Shown here: piece by piece, positions 8,389 through 18,599 of the stretch
How positions within the stretch are numbered: the stretch's first letter is position 1
Layout of the letters: each line of letters opens with the position of its first letter
Assembly (NCBI RefSeq): GCF_003234935.1
Contig: NZ_QKSB01000001.1
Coordinates: forward strand, 558,001-622,000
Direction: 5' to 3'
DNA: 64,000 nucleotides
Source: Putridiphycobacter roseus
GTDB taxonomy: Bacteria; Bacteroidota; Bacteroidia; Flavobacteriales_D; Crocinitomicaceae
Made by a program: the position numbers and the translations under genes
The notes under the pieces: generated by a model
Databases searched by the model: none
What the model was told of the DNA's origin: nothing
Seen by the model: the letters and a program-made list of their open reading frames with translations, nothing else

Positions 8389-10722
8389 ATGAAATATGCT
8401 TTCTTATGGTTATGGCTAATTTGTGCTCCAAATTTCACCTATAGTCAAGGTAATTACGCTAAGGTTAAAATCTTTACCAACACAGAGAACATGGCTACTT
8501 TGGATCAAATAGGTATACCTATTGATCATGGCACCATAAAAAAAGACATTTGGTTTATCGCGGATTTATCCACGGAACAAATTGCCTTACTAAACCAACA
8601 TCATTTCCAATATGAAATCTTAATTGAAGATGTAAAAGCATTTTACAAGGAAAGAAGTCAAAACCAAAACGAAGGCGATAGAGCTACTTGTCCATCTGTT
8701 ACCTCTACAGGCTATGTACCGAATACGCCAGCAAATTTTCATTTAGGTGATTATGCTGGGTTTTATTCCTACCAAGAATACTTAGAAGAATTAGATTCCA
8801 TGGTTGCACTATACCCAAATCTAATTTCAGTTCGTACACCAATTGATACCTTTTTAACGCACGAAGGAAGACCATTATATTGGGTAAGGATTTCAGATAA
8901 TCCAAATAGTAATGAAAACGAGAAAGAAATCCTTTACACTTCCCTCCACCATGCCAGAGAGCCTATAAGCTTATCTGCTAACATTTTTTACATGTGGTAC
9001 TTATTAGAAAATTATGGCACTAGTCCCGAAATAACTTTTTTACTGGACGAATCTGAATTATATTTTGTACCCATGGTCAACCCAGATGGTTATATTCAAA
9101 ATGAAACCACAGACCCTAATGGCGGTGGTATGCACCGAAAAAACAAAAGAAATATTGGCAATACTAACCCTGGCGTTGATTTAAATAGGAATTACGATTA
9201 TTTTTGGAATACTTCGGGCACCAGTAACAATGTAAATGGTGACACTTATGCTGGAACAGCCCCTTTTTCTGAACCAGAGACACAAGCGATAAAATACTTC
9301 TGTCAACAACACAATTTTGAATTTGCTTCCAATGCACACTCCTATGGTAATTTATTACTTTTTCCTTTTGGCTATGCAACAAATGCCGTGGCTAACGACA
9401 ATAATTATTTCCAAGCTTTCTCTTCACATCAGGTTGCCTTTAATAATTACAATGCAATAAAAAGTTCGGGACTATATGCTGCTGCAGGTGATTCAGATGA
9501 TTGGATGTATGATGGCGATCTGGTCAATAAACCCAAAATTTACGCCTTAACACCCGAAATTGGAAATGACAATGATGGTTTTTGGCCGGCACAAAATAGG
9601 ATTCTACCCCTTTGTCAAGAAAATGTTTGGAATTTTAAAACATTGGCACATTTACCACACGTTTATGGAGAGACTAAAGAGTTGGACCACTCAAAAATTG
9701 ATTTATCTATAGGTTATTTTCATTATAGTTACCAAAGACTGGGCCTTACGAATGGTCCTGTAAGCATTACTATGCAACCAATCCAAAACATATTGAGCAT
9801 GGGTAATGGACAAACACACAACATTAACTTGTTAGATGCCATACAAGACTCAATTAGTTATACATTGAGCGGCTCATTAAATTTCGGAGATGAAATCATT
9901 TACACCTTATCTACAGATTTTGGTGGATGGACCCAAATAGACACCATTATTAAAACCTATGGGACAGGAAATTTACAGTATGTGGATGCCGGTAATAACT
10001 TACTGAATTGGACCGGAAATTGGGGAACAACCAACGCCTATTTTGTTAGTCCAAACACATCTATTACCGATAGTCCAAATACAGATTACAGTAATAATGA
10101 CAATAATAACTTAACCTTAAATGCGACCATAAACCTAAATCAATCTACCTATGCCTACATACAATATTATGCGCGTTGGGAAGTTGAAAACAACTATGAT
10201 TATGCACAATTCATGGTTTCTACCGACCAAGGCAATACATGGACAGCATTATGTGGTGAATACACTAATATGGGAGAGGCAGACCAAGACATGGACCAAC
10301 CACTTTACGACGGCATTCAATCCGATTGGGTGTTAGAAGAAATAAACTTAGATGCATATTTAGGAATGTCCAATCTAAAATTTAAATTCCGTTTAATTTC
10401 AGATGGTTTTATAACAGAGGATGGTTTTGCCTTTGATGATTTTAATATATACACCAATGGCTCTGTACTCGCTCTTGAATCCGAGGTCATGCAAAATAGT
10501 TTTGAAATTTATCCAAACCCAGCTAACGATTATTTTATGGTGAATGACCCAAAGGGATTAACCGAAATAAATATTTACACCATCACGGGCGAATTTGTTG
10601 CAACACCAGTCATTAAAAACGGTAGGGTAGACATTTCGAATTTAAGCAATGGTATATATATTGTGAAATTACTTCCTTGTTACGAACATCCAACTTCTAA
10701 AAAACTGGTTATTTCTAAATAA
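8389..10722 (+). CDS. Secreted M14 zinc carboxypeptidase with T9SS sorting domain
   Basis: Exported by Sec and then by the type IX system. After the signal peptide (ending TYSQ) comes an N-terminal propeptide, then the M14 catalytic domain. The zinc ligands are in HHAREP (about 187-190) and in NAHSYG (about 316), and the catalytic glutamate is in LTPEIGND (about 390). A middle beta-rich stretch includes an MAM/immune-inhibitor-like module (FDDFNIYTNG). The C-terminal 75 residues are a type A sorting domain (EIYPNPANDYF ... GIYIVKL ... KLVISK). It probably degrades proteins or peptides outside the cell. Single gene, 53 bases after the preceding operon. Confidence 0.9.
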   Translation: MKYAFLWLWLICAPNFTYSQGNYAKVKIFTNTENMATLDQIGIPIDHGTIKKDIWFIADLSTEQIALLNQHHFQYEILIEDVKAFYKERSQNQNEGDRATCPSVTSTGYVPNTPANFHLGDYAGFYSYQEYLEELDSMVALYPNLISVRTPIDTFLTHEGRPLYWVRISDNPNSNENEKEILYTSLHHAREPISLSANIFYMWYLLENYGTSPEITFLLDESELYFVPMVNPDGYIQNETTDPNGGGMHRKNKRNIGNTNPGVDLNRNYDYFWNTSGTSNNVNGDTYAGTAPFSEPETQAIKYFCQQHNFEFASNAHSYGNLLLFPFGYATNAVANDNNYFQAFSSHQVAFNNYNAIKSSGLYAAAGDSDDWMYDGDLVNKPKIYALTPEIGNDNDGFWPAQNRILPLCQENVWNFKTLAHLPHVYGETKELDHSKIDLSIGYFHYSYQRLGLTNGPVSITMQPIQNILSMGNGQTHNINLLDAIQDSISYTLSGSLNFGDEIIYTLSTDFGGWTQIDTIIKTYGTGNLQYVDAGNNLLNWTGNWGTTNAYFVSPNTSITDSPNTDYSNNDNNNLTLNATINLNQSTYAYIQYYARWEVENNYDYAQFMVSTDQGNTWTALCGEYTNMGEADQDMDQPLYDGIQSDWVLEEINLDAYLGMSNLKFKFRLISDGFITEDGFAFDDFNIYTNGSVLALESEVMQNSFEIYPNPANDYFMVNDPKGLTEINIYTITGEFVATPVIKNGRVDISNLSNGIYIVKLLPCYEHPTSKKLVISK

Positions 10723-10728
10723 TTGCTT

Positions 10729-10761
10729 TTTGAGTATTTGGTAAATTTAGTTGTACCTTTG
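10729..10761 (+). promoter_or_regulatory. Canonical promoter directly in front of the YgiQ-like gene
   Basis: TTTG (10729-10732), a 21-base spacer and TACCTTTG (10754-10761). Only 4 bases separate the -7 element from ATG 10766, so the mRNA is probably leaderless. Confidence 0.78.
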
Positions 10762-10765
10762 CCCC

Positions 10766-12691
10766 ATGATTCAGAATCGTAGACCTATTACCGACTGGTT
10801 ACCCATTACCAAAAAAGAACTTGAACAACATGGTTGGGACGAGTTAGATGTGGTATTAGTTTCCGGTGATGCCTATGTAGACCACCCTTCTTTTGGTCCT
10901 GCTGTAATTGGAAGAATTATTGAAAGCGAAGGCTTTAGAGTAGGGATAATACCACAGCCAAACTGGCAAGATGACTTAAGAGATTTTAAAAAATTTGGGA
11001 AACCAAAATACTTTTTTGGTGTCACTGCAGGTTGTATGGACTCTATGGTTAACCATTACACGGCATCCAAAAGAAAAAGATCAACTGATTCATACACACC
11101 CGGAGGTGAAGCAGGTTTTAGACCAGATTACGCAGCAATTACTTACACAAAAATATTAAAAGAAATATATCCAGATGTCCCTGTAGTTATTGGTGGGATT
11201 GAAGCTTCCTTAAGAAGAGTCACACACTACGATTATTGGTCGGACAAGTTAATGCCTACCATTTTAGAAACAAGTGGCGCAGATGTATTAGTATATGGTA
11301 TGGGGGAACAGCCTTTAAGGGATATTATTTCTCTATTAAAAAAAGGTGTACCATTTGAATCATTGAAAACCATTCCACAAACCGCATGGTTGATACCAGA
11401 AAACGAAGAATTACCAAAAAACAAAAATTGGGAAGACATAGAGTTGAGTAGTCATTCACTTTGTTTACAAGATAAATTAAAGTATGCGGCAAATTTTAAG
11501 GTAGTTGAAGTAGAGTCTAACAAGTTAAATGCAAAAAGGATTTTACAAGACACCAACGGTAAAACACTGGTTATTAATCCGCCTTATCAAACCATGACCG
11601 AAAAGGAAATGGACAAGTCTTTTGATTACCCATATACCCGAATGCCTCATCCTAAATACCATAAGCGTGGTGCTATTCCAGCCTACGATATGATTAAATT
11701 TTCGATTAATATGCACCGTGGTTGTTTTGGCGGTTGTAGTTTTTGTACGATATCTGCGCACCAAGGAAAGTTTATCGCCAGCAGAAGTGAAGGATCCATC
11801 ATGAAGGAGGTAGAACAGGTAACCAATCACCCAGAATTTAAAGGTTATATTTCTGATTTAGGTGGTCCATCTGCTAACATGTACCGCATGAAAGGGATTG
11901 TACAGTCCATTTGTGACAAATGTTCAAGTCCATCCTGCATTCACCCAGTAGTATGTAGTAATTTGGATACAGACCATCAACCATTGACTAACATCTATAA
12001 AAAGGTAGATGCACATCCAAAAGTAAAAAAAGCTTTTGTAGGCTCCGGTATTCGATACGATTTATTGGTAAAAGAATACAATAAAAATTTGAATACAGAA
12101 AATGCGGATATATACATGGAGCAAGTTATTACCAGACATGTTTCCGGACGATTAAAAGTGGCACCAGAGCATACTGCTGATGCTACACTAAGAGTAATGC
12201 GTAAACCCTCTTTCAAACACTTTCATAAGTTTAAAGAGAAGTACGATCAAATTCAAGCTAAACACCAATTAAAACAACCTTTAATTCCTTATTTTATTTC
12301 TTCTCATCCTGGATGTGAAGAAACCGACATGGCTAATTTAGCTGCAGAGACCAAAGACATGGGTTTTAAATTAGAGCAAGTAAATGATTTTACCCCTACC
12401 CCAATGACCGTTGCAACGGTTATTTATTATGCTGGAGTACATCCATACACTTTAAAACCTACCTACGTACCTAAATCTGCAAAAGATAAAGCGGACCAAC
12501 ACCGATTTTTCTTTTGGTACAAACCGGAAAACAAACAGTGGATTAAAGATAAATTAAATCAAGCTAAACAGCCTGAACTGCTTGAAAAACTGCTTGGTCC
12601 GGGAGCAAACAACATGGAAAAACAAGTGCCAAATTGGTTGAAAAACAAAAGGAGTGAAACAAATAAGAATAAACCCCGTAAAAAAAGATAA
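10766..12691 (+). CDS. YgiQ family radical SAM protein (UPF0313)
   Basis: Cytosolic radical SAM enzyme of the YgiQ/UPF0313 family, of unknown reaction. An N-terminal B12-binding-like domain is followed by the cluster motif CFGGCSFC (CxxxCxxC, near residue 319) and a C-terminal family-specific region with PEHTAD and DFTPTPMT. The length of about 640 residues is typical. ATG 10766 is chosen over an in-frame TTG 15 bases upstream because the TTG lies inside the promoter element. The lysine/arginine-rich tail is common in the family. Monocistronic. Confidence 0.92.
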   Translation: MIQNRRPITDWLPITKKELEQHGWDELDVVLVSGDAYVDHPSFGPAVIGRIIESEGFRVGIIPQPNWQDDLRDFKKFGKPKYFFGVTAGCMDSMVNHYTASKRKRSTDSYTPGGEAGFRPDYAAITYTKILKEIYPDVPVVIGGIEASLRRVTHYDYWSDKLMPTILETSGADVLVYGMGEQPLRDIISLLKKGVPFESLKTIPQTAWLIPENEELPKNKNWEDIELSSHSLCLQDKLKYAANFKVVEVESNKLNAKRILQDTNGKTLVINPPYQTMTEKEMDKSFDYPYTRMPHPKYHKRGAIPAYDMIKFSINMHRGCFGGCSFCTISAHQGKFIASRSEGSIMKEVEQVTNHPEFKGYISDLGGPSANMYRMKGIVQSICDKCSSPSCIHPVVCSNLDTDHQPLTNIYKKVDAHPKVKKAFVGSGIRYDLLVKEYNKNLNTENADIYMEQVITRHVSGRLKVAPEHTADATLRVMRKPSFKHFHKFKEKYDQIQAKHQLKQPLIPYFISSHPGCEETDMANLAAETKDMGFKLEQVNDFTPTPMTVATVIYYAGVHPYTLKPTYVPKSAKDKADQHRFFFWYKPENKQWIKDKLNQAKQPELLEKLLGPGANNMEKQVPNWLKNKRSETNKNKPRKKR

Positions 12692-12726
12692 AATCCCAAA
12701 TAATACTTTTATAATGTTAAAGCATA

Positions 12727-13665
12727 ATGAAAAAACCACTGTTAACATGGTTAATATTCTTATCTAGTTTTGCTTCAACTGCACAAAATGCATTTGAAAC
12801 AAGTTTAGAAAAATATCTTGACTCTTTATTTATAGCCAATGAAGTTGATTTCATGGCTAGTAAAGATGATTTTTTCGCCTATAGCAAATCTAATTACAAA
12901 AAAGTTACAAGTATTAAAGATTTTGCAATTTATGCAGAACACAAAATAAAGACCAAAGAAAAGTCTTTTGAAAAAGAGGATTTAAAGTCGTATAAAAAAT
13001 TCTATTATTTAGGAATTGTTGCTAAAAACAATTCAGAGGCCCTAGAAAATAAACTATATGATCTCGTGCAGCAATACAATCTTTGGGACTCCATAAATAT
13101 AGTTACCAAAGCCTATTTTACCTTACACGAGTTAAATTATTGGGGGTACAACACATACAAGCCACATAAAATTGGCTGCACCGTTAAAAACTTATACGCT
13201 TATACACAAGCAAATAATATGATGGATAAACTTGCACTATTTTTGTTAGCCGATAAAATATGCAAGGCAAACTATTTTGTAAATCCTTCCTATACATGCG
13301 AGTCTAAGTGCGCAAAATTAGCTGTAAAAATGGATATGGATTCCAGAAATGCCTATCCAGTAGACTCCACCGACATATTTGAACCTGCACAATTTATTAA
13401 TGGCAATGATGCACTAAACTCCTATATAAACAAAAATCTATTTTATCCTGAAAAAGCATTCGGACAAAATGGAATAGTATATATTTCCTTTGTCATTACA
13501 GAAATAGGAGAGGTTACAAATGTACAAGTCGTTAAATCCCCTTCAGAATTCCTGTCGAAAGAAAGCATTCGTTTGGTACAGTCTTTTCCAAAGTGGAAAC
13601 CTGCTCAAAAAAATGGGCAATCTACACCAATGAAAATGACACTACCCATTCAGTTTAAGCTATAA
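12727..13665 (+). CDS. Periplasmic protein with C-terminal TonB domain
   Basis: A signal peptide (ending STAQ) precedes about 200 residues without a recognised family. The C-terminal 90 residues have the TonB_C pattern: GIVYISFVITEIGEVTNV followed by a helix and FPKWKPAQKNGQSTPMKMTLPIQF. It has no N-terminal transmembrane anchor of normal TonB type, so it is one of the many Bacteroidota proteins that carry a TonB_C module in the periplasm. Whether it contacts a TonB-dependent receptor is unknown. Convergent with glyS. Confidence 0.8.
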   Translation: MKKPLLTWLIFLSSFASTAQNAFETSLEKYLDSLFIANEVDFMASKDDFFAYSKSNYKKVTSIKDFAIYAEHKIKTKEKSFEKEDLKSYKKFYYLGIVAKNNSEALENKLYDLVQQYNLWDSINIVTKAYFTLHELNYWGYNTYKPHKIGCTVKNLYAYTQANNMMDKLALFLLADKICKANYFVNPSYTCESKCAKLAVKMDMDSRNAYPVDSTDIFEPAQFINGNDALNSYINKNLFYPEKAFGQNGIVYISFVITEIGEVTNVQVVKSPSEFLSKESIRLVQSFPKWKPAQKNGQSTPMKMTLPIQFKL

Positions 13666-13669
13666 TCGT

Positions 13670-15208
13670 TTACTTCTTCAATAGATGTCTCATGTTTACC
13701 TTTGCATCAATGATTTGAAACAATTCCGTTATCGCAACACGGTCTTGTTGCATGGTATCTCTATCTCTAATAGTTACCGTTTTATCTTCTAATGTTTGGT
13801 GATCAACTGTAACGCAAAATGGGGTACCAATTGCATCCGCTTTTCTATAACGTTTCCCAATCGTATCTTTTTCGTTGTATTGACAATTGAAATCCAGCTG
13901 TAATTCAGCCATAATCTCTCTCGCTACCTCAGGTAAACCATCCTTTTTAGTCAATGGCAAAATTGCTACTTTGTAAGGTGCCAAAGCAGCAGGAAGCGCC
14001 ATTAGCACTCTTTCAGAACCATCTGCTAACTTTTCTGTTTTCAAGGCTTGTGTCAGTACAGATAAAAACATTCTATCCAAACCAACCGAAGTTTCCACTA
14101 CGTAAGGAATATAAGACTCATTAATTTCTGGATCAAAATATCTCAATTTTTTTCCAGAGTGCGTTTCGTGTTGTTTTAAATCAAAATCGGTTCTAGAATG
14201 AATTCCCTCTAGTTCTTTAAATCCCATAGGGTAATCAAATTCAATATCGGCAGCTGCATTAGCATAATGTGCCAATTTTATATGGTCGTGAAAACGATAA
14301 GCGTTGTCTTCAAAACCTAAAGCTTTGTGCCAATTCATTCTATAGGCTTTCCAGTGCTCATACCATTTCATTTCTTCTCCTGGTCGTACAAAAAATTGCA
14401 TTTCCATTTGTTCAAATTCTCGCATTCTAAAAATAAACTGACGGGCCACAATTTCGTTTCTAAAAGCCTTCCCTATTTGGGCAATTCCAAAAGGAATTTT
14501 CATACCACCAGACTTTTGTACATTTAAGAAGTTGACAAAAATACCTTGTGCCGTTTCTGGTCTTAAGTAAATTTTTGCCGATTCACCAGAAACAGAACCT
14601 AATTCTGTAGAAAACATCAAATTAAATTGTTTGACATCTGTCCAGTTTTTGGAACCAGACACAACACATGCTATTTCTAAATCAACGATTAATTGTTTGA
14701 TGGCAGCTAAATCTTCATTCACCAAACCATCACGCATTCTATCTTCAATCCCTTTAATCTCAGTTTCCCTTCTTAATACATTAGGGTTGGTCGCTCTAAA
14801 TTCTGCTTCATTAAAATCGTCCCCAAATCTTTTTAAACCTTTTGCAACGTCTTTATTAATTTTTTGACGAATTTTTTCAATATGGTCTTCAATCAAGACA
14901 TCTGCTCTATATCTTTTTTTAGAATCTTTATTATCAATCAAAGGATCGTTAAAAGCATCAACGTGGCCTGAAGCTTTCCATGTATCAGGGTGCATAAAGA
15001 TAGCAGCGTCAAGACCTACAATATTTTCGTGCATTTGCACCATGGACTTCCACCAATAAGTTTTGATGTTATTTTTAAGTTCAGCACCTAATTGACCGTA
15101 GTCGTACGTCGCACTTAAACCATCATAAATTTCACTACTTGGAAAAACGAATCCGTATTCTTTTGCGTGTCCTATAATGTCTTTTAACCTATCTTCTTGA
15201 GCTGCCAT
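13670..15208 (-). CDS. glyS: Glycyl-tRNA synthetase, eukaryal/archaeal-type dimer
   Basis: Class II aminoacyl-tRNA synthetase charging tRNA-Gly. Motifs: GLSATYDYGQLG near the N-terminus, motif 2 around GIAQIGKAFRNE, ARQFIFRMREFEQME, and motif 3 in VETSVGLDRMFL. The C-terminal anticodon-binding domain begins near PYKVAILPL and ends with the RDRDTMQQDRV segment. The length of 512 aa fits the single-chain alpha2 form. On the minus strand the element TAAATTTG lies 16 bases before the ATG. Confidence 0.96.
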   Translation of the reverse strand: MAAQEDRLKDIIGHAKEYGFVFPSSEIYDGLSATYDYGQLGAELKNNIKTYWWKSMVQMHENIVGLDAAIFMHPDTWKASGHVDAFNDPLIDNKDSKKRYRADVLIEDHIEKIRQKINKDVAKGLKRFGDDFNEAEFRATNPNVLRRETEIKGIEDRMRDGLVNEDLAAIKQLIVDLEIACVVSGSKNWTDVKQFNLMFSTELGSVSGESAKIYLRPETAQGIFVNFLNVQKSGGMKIPFGIAQIGKAFRNEIVARQFIFRMREFEQMEMQFFVRPGEEMKWYEHWKAYRMNWHKALGFEDNAYRFHDHIKLAHYANAAADIEFDYPMGFKELEGIHSRTDFDLKQHETHSGKKLRYFDPEINESYIPYVVETSVGLDRMFLSVLTQALKTEKLADGSERVLMALPAALAPYKVAILPLTKKDGLPEVAREIMAELQLDFNCQYNEKDTIGKRYRKADAIGTPFCVTVDHQTLEDKTVTIRDRDTMQQDRVAITELFQIIDAKVNMRHLLKK

Positions 15209-15342
15209 GTTTGTAATTTTACTGCAAATTTATAGTTTTCAATTTAATTGAGCACCATTAATCCATAGAGTTTTAAGGAATACATCAACAAGTTATTTTT
15301 ATTCTTGAATTAATTATAATTTAGCAGATCATTCCAAAAATT

Positions 15343-15936
15343 ATGAAGTCCACACAATCAATTGCCTCTTTAAAAAATGTCGACATTTATTTAATTGACC
15401 AATTATTGCGGGGAACCCTCAATAGCGAGCTATCTGTTTTGGATGCTGGTTGTGGCACGGGAAGAAATTTAGTCGCCCTGCATCAATTGGGATTTGACAT
15501 CAATGGATTTGATCCACAAGCGGAAATTATCAAATATTTACAATTTAATTTTCCGGCTGTTTCACAAAGACTCAAGGTTTCAAATATTGAAAATTATCAG
15601 GCTACACAACAATTCGATTACGTAATTTGCAATGCAGTATTACACTTTGCCGATTCGCATGAACACTTTGAATTCATGTTTAACAAATTGGTAGAATTAA
15701 TGCATGTGAATGGAATATTATTCATTAGAATGACAAGTAATTTTGCTACGGCAAATGACTTCCATCAAAACGAACAAGGTGTAGCGATTTTACCAGATGG
15801 ATCGACTCGCTATTTATTGACAGCACCAATGCTTGAAAAAGTAATGAAAAAACATCAATTGCAATTCATTGACCCTTTAAAGACAGTAAATGTAGCAGAT
15901 TTGAGGTGTATGAGCACTATAGTGTTACGCAAATAA
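15343..15936 (+). CDS. Class I SAM-dependent methyltransferase
   Basis: Rossmann-fold methyltransferase with motif I VLDAGCGTGRN near residue 36, an acidic residue at the end of strand 2 (GFDPQ), and the strand-4 motif FDYVICNAVLHF. At 197 residues it is a minimal catalytic domain of the TehB/UbiE-like class. Substrate unknown. Divergent from glyS; the stop lies 8 bases from the convergent rhodanese gene. Confidence 0.85.
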   Translation: MKSTQSIASLKNVDIYLIDQLLRGTLNSELSVLDAGCGTGRNLVALHQLGFDINGFDPQAEIIKYLQFNFPAVSQRLKVSNIENYQATQQFDYVICNAVLHFADSHEHFEFMFNKLVELMHVNGILFIRMTSNFATANDFHQNEQGVAILPDGSTRYLLTAPMLEKVMKKHQLQFIDPLKTVNVADLRCMSTIVLRK

Positions 15937-15944
15937 GCATCAGC

Positions 15945-16346
15945 TTAATACTGTCCATATCCACCCTGCAATTCCAACACTGTTTGGAAGCCATTTTGTT
16001 TTAAAACCTTTAATGCCTTACCGCTTCTACCACCACTTTGGCAAAATAATAAAACCGGTTTCGTTTTATCGAGTTGGTTAATTCTTTCTTGAAAATCAGC
16101 ATCAAAAAAATTAATATTAACGGCGTTGCCAATAGTACCATTTTTAAACTCGTTTGGTGTGCGCACATCTAAAAGTAATGCTTCGGGATGCTTATCCTTA
16201 AAAGTATTAAATTCTGCTTTCGAGACTCTTTTTATTTCCGTTTGAGAAATCACCTCTTCTGTTCCTTCTACATTTTTAGTTTCCGTTTGTGTACAAGCGG
16301 TAAAACTTGCAATTGAAAATAAGGAAAATACAATAAGTTGTTTCAT
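15945..16346 (-). CDS. Rhodanese-like lipoprotein
   Basis: A lipoprotein signal peptide (lipobox ASFTAC) places this single rhodanese domain in the periplasm. LLDVRTPNEFKNG and the active loop CQSGGRSGKA with catalytic cysteine are present. It follows the TauE-like transporter by 10 bases, so a sulfur role (sulfane sulfur, thiosulfate or sulfite handling) is likely for both. 133 residues is the usual length for this class. Confidence 0.87.
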   Translation of the reverse strand: MKQLIVFSLFSIASFTACTQTETKNVEGTEEVISQTEIKRVSKAEFNTFKDKHPEALLLDVRTPNEFKNGTIGNAVNINFFDADFQERINQLDKTKPVLLFCQSGGRSGKALKVLKQNGFQTVLELQGGYGQY

Positions 16347-16356
16347 AATTTTTGAT

Positions 16357-17157
16357 TTAAAGTAATTCTTTTAAAATAATATAAATACCCATGATTAGAA
16401 CGAACCAACCGAATGCTTTTTTTAGTTTAGGTCCTTCAATAAATTTGTTTAAATAAATGCCGATAAATATTCCAAAAATAGCAATACCAGTAAATACTAG
16501 TAAAAAAGGCCAATCTATAGGAGTATTACCAACATCTCCTAAAAAACCTAGTAGCGAATTAATTGCAATAATCATTAAAGAAGTAGCCACTGCTTTTTTC
16601 ATGGGTACTTTTGCTAAAACAACTAAGGCAGGAATAATTAAAAACCCTCCCCCTGCACCTACAATACCAGTCAAAACACCCACTCCAATTCCTTGTAAAA
16701 CAATTAGTAAGTAACTAAATTCCTCTTCAAATTCAGTCTCGACTACAGGTTCCGTTCGTTTTTTAATCATGGAATAAGAGGCCAAAAGCATCACAATGGC
16801 AAAAAACACCATAATCCCCACGTCTTTTGTCAAGGTGAAATCACCAATTGTAAAAAGATTTTGAGGAATAATAGGGATTAAAAATTTTCGAATTAAAAAA
16901 ACAGTAGTCAAAGCTGGAATCGCAAACACCAGTCCCGTTTTAAAATCAACTAATCCTTTTTGTGCATTTCTCAGTGCACCAACTAAAGAAGCCGATCCGA
17001 CTACAAATAAAGAATAAGCCGTTGCCAGCACTGGTGAGATACTAAAAACATATACCAAAATTGGAATAGTAAGAATAGACCCACCACCACCTATCAATCC
17101 CAATACTAAACCAATGAGTAGTGCGCCGAAATATCCTATAAGTGTTGTTATTTCCAT
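16357..17157 (-). CDS. TauE/SafE family sulfite or organic anion exporter
   Basis: About eight membrane segments in two homologous halves, each starting with the glycine-rich family signature (GLVLGLIGGGGSILTIP and GVLTGIVGAGGGFLIIPAL). These repeats are diagnostic of TauE/SafE transporters, which move sulfite, sulfoacetate or thiosulfate-related anions. The next gene encodes a rhodanese lipoprotein 10 bases on, supporting a sulfur role. Substrate is inferred only. Confidence 0.88.
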   Translation of the reverse strand: MEITTLIGYFGALLIGLVLGLIGGGGSILTIPILVYVFSISPVLATAYSLFVVGSASLVGALRNAQKGLVDFKTGLVFAIPALTTVFLIRKFLIPIIPQNLFTIGDFTLTKDVGIMVFFAIVMLLASYSMIKKRTEPVVETEFEEEFSYLLIVLQGIGVGVLTGIVGAGGGFLIIPALVVLAKVPMKKAVATSLMIIAINSLLGFLGDVGNTPIDWPFLLVFTGIAIFGIFIGIYLNKFIEGPKLKKAFGWFVLIMGIYIILKELL

Positions 17158-17554
17158 GTATTTATATTATTACAAATTAAGCTATTCTTTATCAAAGTCA
17201 AAGTAATTTTTATTACATAAAAGAAATTGTTTCAAAATTACGTGTGCGCTAGCCCAAAATAAACCTGCTTGTTCTGAACTTGCAATTTCTCCTAAAAAAT
17301 AAGTTTAGATACTGAGTAGTAATATTTGACATTAATATTCCATCTATTACCCATAGCCAGCCCCCCTCTTATTTTACTTTTTATTCAATTCAAGAGCTCT
17401 TCCTATTGGTGATTTTTTAATTTCTTTTATCCTTTTAAGAAAGGGTAAAGTTCATGCTTATTTATTCATTTTTTATGGTTCTTATTATTTATATTTGAAT
17501 CCATTAAACTAATTGGAGCAGATAACATAGCTTACATTTAAAATAAAATTCACT
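17158..17554. other. Intergenic region without recognised gene
   Basis: 397 AT-rich bases between two divergent genes. I see no tRNA, no convincing ORF, no canonical TTTG/TAnnTTTG pair and no strong hairpin. It must hold promoters for both flanking genes. Confidence 0.6.
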
Positions 17555-18034
17555 ATGGCGTATTTCACCCTTGCCCGTGTCATTCATGTACTCGCTGTTA
17601 TTTTATGGATAGGTGGTGTTGCTATGGTAACCACCGTAATTATTCCTGCAGTAAAACAGCTGAAATCAAAAGAAGAACAAATGAAGACCTTTGAGCAAAT
17701 TGAAGGCCGCTTTGCCCTACAAGCGAAAGTCACTACATTACTTACCGGCTTATCGGGATTTTACATGCTTTACGAACTCAATGCTTGGGACCGCTATTTT
17801 GACTATCGTTTTTGGTGGGTACATGCCATGACCTTGGTTTGGATAATTTTCACTTTGGTATTATATGTTTTGGAGCCTTTGATTTTGCACAAATTATTTA
17901 AAAAATATGTCCAAGAAAATCCCGCAAAGACTTTTAAAATAATTCACCGAGCACATTGGATTTTATTATTACTTAGTCTCATTACCACTGCTGGAGCAGT
18001 AGCTGGCAGTCACGGCTGGTTTATCCTAAAATAA
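17555..18034 (+). CDS. CopD-like/DUF2269-type integral membrane protein
   Basis: 159 residues with four membrane segments. The first (FTLARVIHVLAVILWIGGVAMV) has the histidine-in-helix pattern with an IWIGG-type end that marks CopD-like and related membrane proteins. A second conserved-looking histidine is in HRAHWILLLL. Possible haem or metal binding through these histidines. Three bases before the next membrane protein gene, so the two are probably cotranscribed. Confidence 0.65.
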   Translation: MAYFTLARVIHVLAVILWIGGVAMVTTVIIPAVKQLKSKEEQMKTFEQIEGRFALQAKVTTLLTGLSGFYMLYELNAWDRYFDYRFWWVHAMTLVWIIFTLVLYVLEPLILHKLFKKYVQENPAKTFKIIHRAHWILLLLSLITTAGAVAGSHGWFILK

Positions 18035-18037
18035 TAG

Positions 18038-18592
18038 ATGCGAAAAAAAATAATCCTCTTCACTTTATCATTATTAGTAACCCTTGGTTTATGCTTTTTT
18101 TTATTTCTAATTATTCAATTGGGACTCTATTTCCTGTCTCACCCCGAAGGTTATATCTCCCAATGCAAATCTGTAAAATTACCTTTTTTTAAAAATATTT
18201 TGATAGGCGAAATCATTTTTGGTGGATTAATGGTTTGTCTGTATAGCTACAGTGAATGCTTTAAAACACCCAAGTTTCTTACCATTACAATATTGACAGT
18301 ACTATTATTCAATTTGGGCTTTGTCGCCTATCAAATTTACCTTTTTCCAATGCTTGAATTAGTCAGTTCGGGTTGGTTGATGGGTAACAGGACCTACAGA
18401 AGCGGCATGATTAATCCCTTGTTTTACGGCGCTATTTTTAATGGCACATTAATTATTTGGATGAATTACCGCTTTCGAAAAGCCATGAACAACCAAGTCA
18501 TTTCTAGGGTTATTTATTCCCTTTCTGGACTATTATTACTCTTTGTAGTTGCTAAGGTAATGTTAACGACCTACGCGCATTGTCAAGGTTAA
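18038..18592 (+). CDS. Four-helix membrane protein, unknown
   Basis: 184 residues with hydrophobic segments near 5-30, 50-68, 75-97 and 155-180. No known family is recognised. It follows the CopD-like gene by 3 bases and ends 7 bases from a convergent gene. A role linked to the CopD-like protein is a guess from position. Confidence 0.55.
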   Translation: MRKKIILFTLSLLVTLGLCFFLFLIIQLGLYFLSHPEGYISQCKSVKLPFFKNILIGEIIFGGLMVCLYSYSECFKTPKFLTITILTVLLFNLGFVAYQIYLFPMLELVSSGWLMGNRTYRSGMINPLFYGAIFNGTLIIWMNYRFRKAMNNQVISRVIYSLSGLLLLFVVAKVMLTTYAHCQG

Positions 18593-18599
18593 AATCTAC